Shown here: one piece after another, positions 16,132 to 23,721 of the stretch | How the letters are laid out: the number at the start of each line of letters is the position of its first letter | Numbering within the stretch: position 1 is the stretch's first letter | NCBI GenBank assembly: GCA_043421945.1 | Contig: JBHOGO010000058.1 | Span: forward strand, 1 to 29,293 | DNA: 29,293 nt | Direction: 5' to 3' | From: Thaumasiovibrio sp043421945 | GTDB lineage: Bacteria > Pseudomonadota > Gammaproteobacteria > Enterobacterales > Vibrionaceae | The notes under the pieces: generated by a model | What the model was told of the DNA's origin: nothing | Databases searched by the model: none | What the model saw: the letters and a program-made list of their open reading frames with translations, nothing else | Program-made: the position numbers and the translations under genes

Positions 16132-17384
16132 TGATGATAAATGGTCATACATTAACGATCTCCCCTTCACACCTCGTCGAAGGGGTTAAGCAGCAAGGTG
16201 TTAGCCAAAACGCTTCAGCGGATGACTTGCGAATTCGTATTGAACAGTCTTATAAAGGATTTACATTAGATGTTGATCTGCGCATACCCATGCGTGGGGT
16301 AACGGTACTGTTTGGCCCTTCTGGCTGCGGCAAAACAACGTGTTTGCGAGCACTTGCAGGGTTGAATCGATTTGATTCGGCTGACATAACGTTTGGTAAA
16401 GAAGTTTGGCAAGATAAAAAGAACTTTGTACCTGTATATCAAAGAGGTATCGGTTACATTTTCCAAGAGCCCGCTCTATTCCCCCACTTATCTGTCAGGG
16501 ATAACCTGAAATTTGGAATGAAACGAATTCCTAAAAGCGAACACCGAGTTGATCTTGATGAGTTACTTGATCTGCTGAATGTTGGTCACTTGCTCGAACG
16601 GCGTCCAAACGGATTGTCGGGAGGAGAAAAACAACGGGTCGCCATTGCTCGCGCTTTGCTTACCTCACCACGTTTACTGTTAATGGACGAGCCACTCTCA
16701 GCACTTGATAGCCAGATAAAAAGGGAAATTCTTCCTTACTTAGAGCGCTTGCACCAGTACTTACAGATCCCCATTGTCTATGTGACACATAGCGTTGAAG
16801 AGTTAACGCGTCTTGCCGATCATCTTATTCTGTTAAAAGAAGGTTCAATGATTGCAAAAGGTGATCCAGCAACACTGTTGATGTCACCGCAGCACCAACA
16901 CGCATTTGGTCAATCAGCCGGTGTTCTATTAAATGTGCTTAATGCTGAAAGTGCGAACGATGGGCTGATTAAACTTTGGTGTGGTCAAGAACAGGGATCC
17001 GCCGTACCTATTTGGATAACCCTCGGTGAGAGTGAAAGCCGTTATTTCGAGCAGAAAGAAGAACTCGCTCAGTATCGAGATAGATACCGGTGTCGAGTAC
17101 TTGCTATGGATGTCAGTATTGCATTAGATAGACCGACGAATACATCTATCATAAACCTTCTTCCTGCAAGGTTAGTGTCGATCAACAGCTCAGAAGAGAT
17201 GGGGCATTTCGATAACCATCAGGTTGATCACTCATTATCAAAGGCTGCTGAAGTTCTGCTTAAACTTCAATTAGCCAGTGGTGAATGTATATTGGCTCAA
17301 ATTAGCTTGGCATCTTTGCGCCGTTTGAATTTGGTCATTGGCCAGCATGTATGGGCGCAAATTAAAGCGGTGGCAGTACTGTGA
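16131..17384 (+). CDS. modC: Molybdate ABC transporter, ATPase
   Basis: 417-residue ATP-binding subunit. Walker A GPSGCGKTT starts at about residue 62, the signature LSGGEKQR and Walker B LLLMDEP follow, and VYVTHSVEEL is the switch histidine region. The C-terminal ~120 residues resemble a molybdate-binding (MOP/TOBE) regulatory domain. The protein has about 32 residues before the usual ModC start (here RIRIEQS); these are polar and unlike the family, so a later start is possible. AGGAG at 16118-16122 supports the ATG at 16131. Its stop lies one base from the end of nifQ on the other strand. Confidence 0.92.
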   Translation: MMINGHTLTISPSHLVEGVKQQGVSQNASADDLRIRIEQSYKGFTLDVDLRIPMRGVTVLFGPSGCGKTTCLRALAGLNRFDSADITFGKEVWQDKKNFVPVYQRGIGYIFQEPALFPHLSVRDNLKFGMKRIPKSEHRVDLDELLDLLNVGHLLERRPNGLSGGEKQRVAIARALLTSPRLLLMDEPLSALDSQIKREILPYLERLHQYLQIPIVYVTHSVEELTRLADHLILLKEGSMIAKGDPATLLMSPQHQHAFGQSAGVLLNVLNAESANDGLIKLWCGQEQGSAVPIWITLGESESRYFEQKEELAQYRDRYRCRVLAMDVSIALDRPTNTSIINLLPARLVSINSSEEMGHFDNHQVDHSLSKAAEVLLKLQLASGECILAQISLASLRRLNLVIGQHVWAQIKAVAVL

Positions 17385-17385
17385 T

Positions 17386-17988
17386 TTAAACGTCGTCTAT
17401 AAAACATTCACTTCTCGAACTACACGCCTCACAGCTTGGTGCGCGGCATACATAGTCGCCACCTGCCTGACACAGTTGTAGATAGAAAAAACGTTTCCAA
17501 CGCATGTTTTTAATGTTCATGGTATGTAGGGTGGGAAGATAAATGCTGATTAAGGTGGAAAGATCTTGGCGGCAGTCCATACCCAGATCTTTCCATAAGT
17601 GCTGCTGCCCTAAACAGGCAGCGGCTAATACCTGACAAAAGTGTTCTGCATGTAACGCCTTTGGATTGATATGTGGAGTGAATAGACTATGCAGCGTCAG
17701 CCACTCTTCTTCTCTCGATTTAAGTAATGTTCCTCGCAATTTAGCTTGTTCTGTTAAAACAGGCTGTTCGCTAAGTAATGACTCCTGTTCAAGGTCGAAA
17801 TCAAGTACGATGTTTTCGAAAGCTTCTTGCGTGATACCGAACATTGGAGGCAGTGCACTCTTACCTTGCAAGTAACGTGTGTAAATAGATTGCCATAATC
17901 GTGACAGCGTCACCTTGGAGGATTGAGGAGGCGTTAATTTATTCAATGCAATTCCTTGTGTGTTCATTTCTATTTGGTGTGTATTCAT
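17386..17988 (-). CDS. nifQ: NifQ, molybdenum donor for FeMo-co
   Basis: 200-residue NifQ-family protein. It carries a Mo-Fe-S cluster and donates Mo to NifEN/NifH during FeMo-co synthesis. The hallmark C-terminal pattern C-x4-C-x2-C-x5-C is seen in CRAPSCEACSSRSEC, and RWKRFFYLQLCQAGG just before it is also typical. AGGAA lies just before the ATG at 17988. It ends the minus-strand nifB-fdxN-nifQ group and faces modC end to end, so two Mo-supply genes converge with no room for a terminator. Confidence 0.93.
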   Translation of the reverse strand: MNTHQIEMNTQGIALNKLTPPQSSKVTLSRLWQSIYTRYLQGKSALPPMFGITQEAFENIVLDFDLEQESLLSEQPVLTEQAKLRGTLLKSREEEWLTLHSLFTPHINPKALHAEHFCQVLAAACLGQQHLWKDLGMDCRQDLSTLISIYLPTLHTMNIKNMRWKRFFYLQLCQAGGDYVCRAPSCEACSSRSECFIDDV

Positions 17989-18025
17989 GCGCTTCCTTGA
18001 ATCATGTCGCTAGTCAGCTTAAGCA

Positions 18026-18289
18026 TTAAATAGTGATAAACATCGTGTTTGGGGTAGGGGACAGTGAACCTTTAGGGTTTAAGGCTTTTCCGTACTGATC
18101 GACAATCGCTTCTTCAATCGGACAAATACTGGCACATTGCTGATCTTCAAATTGTCCACTGCATTCGTTACATCGTTGAGGGTGAACCGCGTAATGAACA
18201 GCCTCACTGCCTTGATAAATAGCATTATTGGGGCAGACAAGTTTGCACGCATTACAACCAGTGCATTTATCGGTGATCGTTAAACTCAT
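18026..18289 (-). CDS. fdxN: NifB-associated ferredoxin, 2[4Fe-4S]
   Basis: 87-residue ferredoxin. The first motif is C9-x2-C12-x2-C15-x3-C19 (CTGCNACKLVC). The second is C40-x2-C43-x8-C52-x3-C56, the long-loop form found in FdxN/Alvin-type ferredoxins. FdxN is known in Azotobacter to support NifB-co synthesis; the position here, one base after the nifB stop with its ribosome site AGGAG within the nifB end, points to the same role. The tail after residue 65 has no motif. Symbol assigned from family type and context. Confidence 0.88.
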   Translation of the reverse strand: MSLTITDKCTGCNACKLVCPNNAIYQGSEAVHYAVHPQRCNECSGQFEDQQCASICPIEEAIVDQYGKALNPKGSLSPTPNTMFITI

Positions 18290-18290
18290 A

Positions 18291-19541
18291 TTAAGCTCCT
18301 AGCAATTGAATCTCTTCTTCTGCAATTCTCTCTGAGGTCATTTCAAGCACTTGCTCTAGAGGTTGGAAAGCGTGTGAGGTATTCACTTTTACGTTAGCTT
18401 GAGAAAATTGTTTTTCTGGCCCTCGTCCGATACGAATACAAAATAGTTCATTGCAATCCGTTAACAGCTCGATGGCTGATGGGGCAGTGTCACTACAATG
18501 TTGTTGGCCGTTACAATATTTATCGGTTGTGCGCTCTTCGACAAATAGCGTTTGATGAGCCTGGATATCATAGATAAGGAATCGATTGGCATGACCAAAG
18601 TGAGTATCAATCACGTTATTGCCTTGATGTGCAATCGCAATACGATACCTATCGGGTTGTTGAAACAGTTTTGATTGATCATCATCGAGTAAGCCTACGG
18701 CATCGGCTCGGCATTGCTTACAATGCGTCATTTGTGCCATATGAACCGATGAAACGGATTGGGCCTGTTGAATATCGTTGTCGGTGGGAGCAGGGTGCTC
18801 ATTGATGCCAAAAAAAGTCCCATGCTCTTTTTCAGCAATGAGTGGCATGATGTTATGGAGTAGAGCACCATTGGCTTTGAGTGATTTAGCCAGAGTCTCA
18901 ATGTGTTCGTCATTGATGCCGGGCATCAATACGGTATTGATTTTAACGAGCATTCCCACTTTAGATGCTGCTTTTAACCCGGCAAGTTGGCGTGAAATGA
19001 GCACCTCGGCTGCTTGGATACCGCGAAGCCTTTTGTGGTGATAAAAAATCCATGGGTATATCTGCGCACCAATTTCGGGATCAATACAATTAATGGTTAT
19101 TGTGAGGTGCTCTACGCCGAGGTTTTTTAATGTATCTACGTGCTCTTCTAGTGCGAGTCCATTGGTAGAAATACAGAGCTGAGTCTCTGGTGATATCCGC
19201 TTTATCTCTTTGAGAGTTTGAAATGTCGCGTCGGGGTTAGCTAGGGCATCTCCAGGACCTGCGATTCCCACCACACTTAAATTGGCTAGCTTTGATTTAA
19301 CGCTGGTAAAACGTTTAATCGCTTGAGGTACATCCAGTAATTTTGAAACGACGCCGGGGCGAGATTCGTTACTGCAATCAAATTTTCGGTTGCAATAATT
19401 ACACTGGATATTGCATGCAGGTGCAACAGGCAAATGTAGGCGCGCATATTGGTGTGCCTGCTTTGAGTAACACGGGTGTGTTTCGATTTTGGTCTTTACT
19501 GTTGCGTTGAGCAAATGCCCGACGCTTGCTGTTGGCTGCAT
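18291..19541 (-). CDS. nifB: NifB, radical SAM FeMo-co precursor synthase
   Basis: 416-residue two-domain protein that makes NifB-co, the [8Fe-9S-C] core of FeMo-co. The radical SAM motif C43-x3-C47-x2-C50 lies in CNIQCNYC, followed by GIAGPGDAL for SAM binding. HCKQCRADAVG supplies further cluster cysteines. The C-terminal ~110 residues are a NifX-like domain with DTHFGHANRFLIY, as in most proteobacterial NifB. The start is supported by AAGGAA six bases before the ATG. The gene is preceded by its own sigma54 promoter, an IHF consensus and two NifA sites. Confidence 0.96.
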   Translation of the reverse strand: MQPTASVGHLLNATVKTKIETHPCYSKQAHQYARLHLPVAPACNIQCNYCNRKFDCSNESRPGVVSKLLDVPQAIKRFTSVKSKLANLSVVGIAGPGDALANPDATFQTLKEIKRISPETQLCISTNGLALEEHVDTLKNLGVEHLTITINCIDPEIGAQIYPWIFYHHKRLRGIQAAEVLISRQLAGLKAASKVGMLVKINTVLMPGINDEHIETLAKSLKANGALLHNIMPLIAEKEHGTFFGINEHPAPTDNDIQQAQSVSSVHMAQMTHCKQCRADAVGLLDDDQSKLFQQPDRYRIAIAHQGNNVIDTHFGHANRFLIYDIQAHQTLFVEERTTDKYCNGQQHCSDTAPSAIELLTDCNELFCIRIGRGPEKQFSQANVKVNTSHAFQPLEQVLEMTSERIAEEEIQLLGA

Positions 19542-19582
19542 AATTCATTCCTTGAACAATAAAATCTTCTTATTACTCATAT

Positions 19583-19598
19583 TGCAAATAGTATTCCT
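19583..19598 (-). promoter_or_regulatory. Sigma54 (-24/-12) promoter of nifB-fdxN-nifQ
   Basis: Read on the minus strand: AGGAATACTATTTGCA. The -12 part TTGCA is perfect, GG-N10-GC spacing is exact, and the -24 part is degenerate (AGGAAT for TGGCAC). The predicted start is near 19572, 31 bases before the nifB ATG. Confidence 0.72.
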
Positions 19599-19614
19599 AA
19601 CTATTACAGCTTAA

Positions 19615-19627
19615 AATCAATGACTTA
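19615..19627 (+). promoter_or_regulatory. IHF-binding consensus
   Basis: AATCAATGACTTA matches WATCAA-N4-TTR exactly. It lies between the nifB promoter and the two NifA sites, where IHF bending would bring NifA to sigma54 polymerase. One exact consensus match; binding not shown. Confidence 0.55.
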
Positions 19628-19636
19628 TGTCTTTAT

Positions 19637-19652
19637 TGTTCATCCTGCTACA
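19637..19652 (-). promoter_or_regulatory. NifA upstream activator sequence, nifB proximal
   Basis: TGT-tcatcctgct-ACA (plus strand) is an exact TGT-N10-ACA. Its centre is about 72 bases upstream of the predicted nifB transcription start. Confidence 0.75.
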
Positions 19653-19669
19653 TAACAAAATCCTCTGTT

Positions 19670-19685
19670 TGTTGTAAACACGACA
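19670..19685 (-). promoter_or_regulatory. NifA upstream activator sequence, nifB distal
   Basis: TGT-tgtaaacacg-ACA (plus strand) is a second exact match, centred 33 bases (about three helical turns) from the proximal one and about 105 bases upstream of the predicted nifB start. Confidence 0.75.
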
Positions 19686-19704
19686 ATCCATTGAGCGTCG
19701 AAGG

Positions 19705-21276
19705 TTAAAGTTCTTTGGTTTCAATATTTAATGTTTGAATCCGGTAGGCTATCTGTCGTGGCGTCATATTCAGAAGTCGTGCTGCTTTTGCCTTAACCCA
19801 TCCCGCTTGTTCTAATGCTGCAATAACACGGGATCGTTCATCCTCTCCTTGATCTGACGGCCGAGGGGAGGGGGTATTGGCTAGTGGGATTTCAGGAGTA
19901 ACGTGATTTGCCATTGGGTGACTAAACTGGATTAGCCTTTGGTTTATTTTACCTTCTTCACTCAAAATACAAGCACGCTCGATGGTATTTTCTAATTCTC
20001 GTACGTTCCCTGGCCATTCATAATCAAGTAGTTTACGGATGGCGCAATCGGTGAGACTCAAGCGCCTCTTTTGTTGCTTACTAAATTTTTCGAGCATGAA
20101 TTGGGCAAGTTCAGGGATATCTTCTTTACGCTCTCTGAGCGCGGGTAGATAGATAGGCATAACATTCAGGCGATAATAAATATCCTCTCTGAACTCGCCA
20201 GATTGCACCAATTCTTCAAGATTTCGATGTGTTGCAGCCAATATTCTGACATCGACAGAGATTGGCTCAGTCCCCCCTACGCGTTCAAAAGTTCTCTCTT
20301 GTAATACACGTAATAACTTAGATTGAAAGGCGGGGCTGGTTTCACCTATTTCATCTAAAAATAGTGTTCCACCATCCGCCAATTCAAAGCGGCCTTTTCG
20401 TTGTTTTACCGCGCTGGTAAATGCCCCTTTTTCGTGCCCAAAAAGTTCAGATTCAAGAAGGTTTTCAGGTAATGCCGCACAGTTAAGTTTAACGAATGAG
20501 CGATTTGAACGTGATGAGTTATAGTGAATAGCATTGGCAATTAATTCTTTACCAGTGCCAGATTCACCACGGATGAGTATCGTTGAATCCCAGCGAGAGA
20601 TGAGTCGGATCTGCTCAAAAATCTTCCGCATTGCCCCTGTATGGCCAACGAGGTTATTAAAGCTGTAGTTCTGTCTCACTTTTCGTTTTAAACCATCCCT
20701 TTCATTCACCAAGGCTTGCTGTTGCTGTGTGACTTGGCGAGAGAACTGAATGTGTGTCGTAATTAAATTGGCAATCATTTCAAGAAAGCCACAGAGGTGA
20801 TGAAGCAGTTGGACATTATCGGTGGTAGGCTGCGCTGAAAGTGCGCCAATCACCGATTTATTGATATCTTTAATGGGAACACTGATAAAAGGCTTATCGT
20901 AGTCGTAGATAGCTAATTTATCACTAAATCTAGAGTCTTTACCGAGTTGAGGTAATACTATCGCCCCACCTTGCTCCATCACGGAACCAATAATGCCTTC
21001 ACCAATGCGATAACTTACCGAGTCGATGTCGGCGACATTCGCAAGGTCGGGTGCGTAGATTGATTTTAACTGCACTGTCTCTTTTTTAGGGTCGGTGATA
21101 GCCAGAAGACCATAGGATAAAGCACATTGCTCGTGTAGAGTCTTTAGCACTGCAGGGAGAGTGATTTGATAGTCTAAATCTCGATTTAACTCCCGACATA
21201 TGCTGTACATGGCAGTTAAGAGCTTGCTTTCAATGACACTCTGCCCTGAATTGACCCAGGTATCGGTGATGCTCAT
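19705..21276 (-). CDS. nifA: NifA, sigma54-dependent activator of nif genes
   Basis: 523-residue enhancer-binding protein. A GAF domain spans about 20-170. The AAA+ domain (about 205-435) has Walker A GESGTGKE (237-244), the sigma54-contact loop as GAFTSA (284-289) where GAFTGA is the rule, and Walker B GGTLFLDEIGE. A Fis-type helix-turn-helix ends the protein (KAKAARLLNMTPRQIAYRI). The linker lacks the cysteine pair of the oxygen-sensing rhizobial type, which fits control by NifL. The start at 21276 (MSITDTW) is chosen because GGAGGG precedes it and the ATG is one base past the nifL stop; an ATG at 21291 overlaps that ribosome site. Confidence 0.95.
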   Translation of the reverse strand: MSITDTWVNSGQSVIESKLLTAMYSICRELNRDLDYQITLPAVLKTLHEQCALSYGLLAITDPKKETVQLKSIYAPDLANVADIDSVSYRIGEGIIGSVMEQGGAIVLPQLGKDSRFSDKLAIYDYDKPFISVPIKDINKSVIGALSAQPTTDNVQLLHHLCGFLEMIANLITTHIQFSRQVTQQQQALVNERDGLKRKVRQNYSFNNLVGHTGAMRKIFEQIRLISRWDSTILIRGESGTGKELIANAIHYNSSRSNRSFVKLNCAALPENLLESELFGHEKGAFTSAVKQRKGRFELADGGTLFLDEIGETSPAFQSKLLRVLQERTFERVGGTEPISVDVRILAATHRNLEELVQSGEFREDIYYRLNVMPIYLPALRERKEDIPELAQFMLEKFSKQQKRRLSLTDCAIRKLLDYEWPGNVRELENTIERACILSEEGKINQRLIQFSHPMANHVTPEIPLANTPSPRPSDQGEDERSRVIAALEQAGWVKAKAARLLNMTPRQIAYRIQTLNIETKEL

Positions 21277-21277
21277 A

Positions 21278-22789
21278 TCATTTCCCTCCATGCGAAATTG
21301 GAAGCAGTATTTCTATGCATGCCCCACTTAATGCGGCACTTTTGTTCACATTGAGTGTGGCGGCATGGTCATTAATCACTTGTTGAACAATCGCTAAGCC
21401 AATGCCTCGCGATCCTTCGTGATAGGAGGGCTTATGGCTGTAAAACGGCTCAAAGATCTTCGTGGTGAGGTGCTTTGGCACACCATTGCCACTATCAGCA
21501 ATTTGAATAATCACCTCATGATGACTAGGAAGTGTCGTTATGGTTATCGTCCGTTCACTATTTCCAGAACGGTTGATGGCATCGATGGCGTTTTCGATAA
21601 TTTGACATATTGCGAGCAGAAGTCGGGCGGGTTTTCCTTCAATGGGCCGCAATGCCCCCGTGAATTTTAGATGACAGTTGATGGAGTCATTAAGGAGTGC
21701 TTTTGCATTCACTTCGACGGCATCGTGAATGAGTTGGTTGATGTTAACTAATTGAAACGCTTCATAGGGGCGCTCTGGAATAGCAAGCTGTATATTGTCG
21801 AGTGCTTGAAAGCCAGCCTGCGTCGCTTCACTCATCGCATTGAGCCCGGTGCAGCTGTGATTGGTTTGTTTCAGGATTTTCACCGCTGAATCAATCATGT
21901 TCATTGGGCCTTGCAGCTGGTGAATCGCTGCCATTAAGGCTTCTTGGAGGCTATGAACATGTTTGCTTTCAGACAACATTAAATTTAACGTATTTAAGCG
22001 CTTATCACTAAGGAGTTTTTTCTCTCTTGTTCGGTCATAAATGACGATACAGATTTGATGTAGCGCATGGTGATTAAAGTAGTTTTCTACGGATGTATCA
22101 CTAATGGAAAGCTTACTAAATATACACTCAAGGGTACGGCTTTCTCCTTCAAGTAACGGCATGTCAATCTCTAGTCGGTGCGCATGCGCAGAGCAAGGTA
22201 GATCAGTGAGAGACTTTACCCCAATCGCGGCTTTGATCTGTTTGCAAATGGTCTCTAGCAGTGTTGCCTGATATTGCTGCGAGAGTTGATTGTATTTACG
22301 GTTTGAACCAAGTACCTGCTTTTTGTTATCAATAATTACCGCTGGGATTGGAATACTATTGAAGATAGCCTCTAAGGTTGATTCTTTATTTGAGTGCGAA
22401 ATGGTTGTTTGATTACGATCAGTGACATCTTGATGAATAGAGAAAAAGCCATTGTTACTAGGAAGAGGGGTTATCTTTATTTCAGCAATGTAGATACTGT
22501 TATCGGCACGCTTATTGAGTAGTTCTCCCTCCCAGGTACGTCCGTCATTAATTGTCTTCCATAGATCAAAATAGACACTTTTGGGGGTCTTTTTGTAGGA
22601 GAGAATAGATGAGGGTTTACCAACAAGTTGGTTGCTCTTATATCCAGTTATAGTTTCAAATGAATGGTTAACATAAACAATATTTCCATTGTTATCCGTA
22701 ATGGAGATAGCCGAAGGAATCGTTGATAAAATGGTTTGATACTCGTTAATATCTAATACGTCGTCTATTTTGTTTAATGTAATACCCAT
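21278..22789 (-). CDS. nifL: NifL, redox- and nitrogen-responsive anti-activator
   Basis: 503-residue inhibitor that binds NifA when oxygen or fixed nitrogen is present. PAS1 (about 17-125; NHSFETITGY, WEGELLNKRAD) is the FAD redox sensor type. PAS2 spans about 138-255. An H-like domain holds H290 (AAIHQLQGPMN). The C-terminal GHKL nucleotide-binding domain has an N-box QIIENAID, G1 ADSGNGVP and G2 GSRGIGLAI. It therefore resembles the Azotobacter form more than the Klebsiella one in its kinase-like part. It precedes nifA with a one-base gap, so both are made together. GGAG lies just before the ATG. Confidence 0.93.
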   Translation of the reverse strand: MGITLNKIDDVLDINEYQTILSTIPSAISITDNNGNIVYVNHSFETITGYKSNQLVGKPSSILSYKKTPKSVYFDLWKTINDGRTWEGELLNKRADNSIYIAEIKITPLPSNNGFFSIHQDVTDRNQTTISHSNKESTLEAIFNSIPIPAVIIDNKKQVLGSNRKYNQLSQQYQATLLETICKQIKAAIGVKSLTDLPCSAHAHRLEIDMPLLEGESRTLECIFSKLSISDTSVENYFNHHALHQICIVIYDRTREKKLLSDKRLNTLNLMLSESKHVHSLQEALMAAIHQLQGPMNMIDSAVKILKQTNHSCTGLNAMSEATQAGFQALDNIQLAIPERPYEAFQLVNINQLIHDAVEVNAKALLNDSINCHLKFTGALRPIEGKPARLLLAICQIIENAIDAINRSGNSERTITITTLPSHHEVIIQIADSGNGVPKHLTTKIFEPFYSHKPSYHEGSRGIGLAIVQQVINDHAATLNVNKSAALSGACIEILLPISHGGK

Positions 22790-22859
22790 GCCTACTCCAG
22801 TAAAAAGCCGTTTATAACGTGATCTATCATTTTTTTTCTCTCTCTATAAATGTAAATGC

Positions 22860-22875
22860 TGCATTTTGTATTCCA
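22860..22875 (-). promoter_or_regulatory. Sigma54 (-24/-12) promoter of nifLA
   Basis: Read on the minus strand: TGGAATACAAAATGCA, with TGG, exact GG-N10-GC spacing and a near-consensus -12 (ATGCA). The predicted start is near 22849, about 60 bases before the nifL ATG. A sigma54 promoter here implies activation by NifA itself or by NtrC. Confidence 0.65.
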
Positions 22876-22879
22876 GTTT

Positions 22880-22895
22880 TGTGACATCAATGACA
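22880..22895. promoter_or_regulatory. NifA-type site beside the nifL promoter
   Basis: TGT-gacatcaatg-ACA is an exact TGT-N10-ACA. It lies four bases from the nifL -24 element, too close for normal activation of nifL, but about 220 bases upstream of the rnfA start. It overlaps a perfect 17-bp palindrome, CATCAATG-A-CATTGATG (22885-22901). Confidence 0.6.
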
Positions 22896-22959
22896 TTGAT
22901 GCTTGAATATTTCACTTTGTTTGATTTATGACAAAAAAGTGCGTTTGTTTATTACGGAT

Positions 22960-22975
22960 TGTTCGTGATATTACA
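22960..22975. promoter_or_regulatory. NifA upstream activator sequence shared by nifL and rnfA
   Basis: TGT-tcgtgatatt-ACA is an exact match. Its centre lies about 118 bases upstream of the predicted nifL start and about 144 bases upstream of the predicted rnfA start, so it can serve both divergent promoters. Confidence 0.75.
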
Positions 22976-23084
22976 TTTTTCATCTGTCTATTGAGATTGT
23001 TTATCAATGGAAGATTATCTTAACCTGCTGTTTTTAGCGGTTTTGGAGCGTTTATTCACTAACTTGGTGCAACTTGGTAGGAAA

Positions 23085-23100
23085 TGGCACTGAATGTGCA
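23085..23100 (+). promoter_or_regulatory. Sigma54 (-24/-12) promoter of the rnf operon
   Basis: TGGCACTGAATGTGCA has a perfect -24 (TGGCAC), exact GG-N10-GC spacing and a -12 with one change (GTGCA). The predicted start is near 23111, about 22 bases before the rnfA ATG. The same bases form GCAC-N5-GTGC, which by chance resembles an NtrC half-site pair. Confidence 0.85.
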
Positions 23101-23132
23101 ATATCGCATCATATAGGTATGGAGGAGTTGAT

Positions 23133-23708
23133 ATGGATAATATGATGCTATTTTTTAATGTGGCATTTGTAAATAATGTAGTACTGGCTCAGTTTTTAGG
23201 GTTATGCCCATTCATGGGGGTGTCAGGTAAAGTGAGTAACTCTATAGGCATGGGGTTGGCGACAACGTTTGTTATTACTGTCGCTTCTATTCTGGCTTGG
23301 TTACTGGATAAGTATCTATTAGTGCCGAATGAACTTACTGTAATGAGAATTATTGCTTTTATTGTGGTTATTGCCGCTGTTGTACAAATGACTGAAATGT
23401 ATATTCAAAAGGCATCCCCTTCTCTTTACCAATCTCTAGGTGTCTTTCTGCCATTAATAACAACAAACTGCGCTGTGCTTGGTGTGGCGTTAATTGTTTC
23501 ACAGCAAGGGTTAAATTTTATCAGTACGCTTGTTTTCTCGCTAGGTTCAGCTGTTGGTTTCACCGTTTCAATTATTTTGTTTTCAGGTCTCAGGCAGCAA
23601 CTTAGTTTAAGCAATGTTCCTACTGCATTAAAGGGTTCACCCATCGCTTTTATTACTGCAGGGGTGATGTCAATGGCATTCATGGGTTTTGCAGGAATGG
23701 CGAGTTAA
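23133..23708 (+). CDS. rnfA: Rnf complex membrane subunit RnfA
   Basis: 191-residue integral membrane protein with about six transmembrane helices, paralogous to RnfE/NqrE. FVNNVVLAQFLGLCPFMG near the N-terminus and LPLITTNCAVLG carry the conserved cysteines that hold a membrane-embedded Fe-S cluster between RnfA and RnfE. The complex couples ion gradient and NADH to ferredoxin reduction; in diazotrophs it feeds nitrogenase. The start at 23133 follows GGAGGAG at 23121-23127. An in-frame ATG at 23094 lies within the promoter and is rejected. Confidence 0.94.
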   Translation: MDNMMLFFNVAFVNNVVLAQFLGLCPFMGVSGKVSNSIGMGLATTFVITVASILAWLLDKYLLVPNELTVMRIIAFIVVIAAVVQMTEMYIQKASPSLYQSLGVFLPLITTNCAVLGVALIVSQQGLNFISTLVFSLGSAVGFTVSIILFSGLRQQLSLSNVPTALKGSPIAFITAGVMSMAFMGFAGMAS

Positions 23709-23721
23709 ATGAGGAGGCAAA

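Noticed and set aside
21277..21291. ATG at 21291 as nifA start
   Set aside because: It overlaps the GGAGGG that serves the ATG at 21276 and lies within nifL.
23085..23100. GCAC-N5-GTGC as an NtrC site
   Set aside because: It coincides exactly with the rnf -24/-12 element, which explains it; the dyad follows from the promoter consensus itself.
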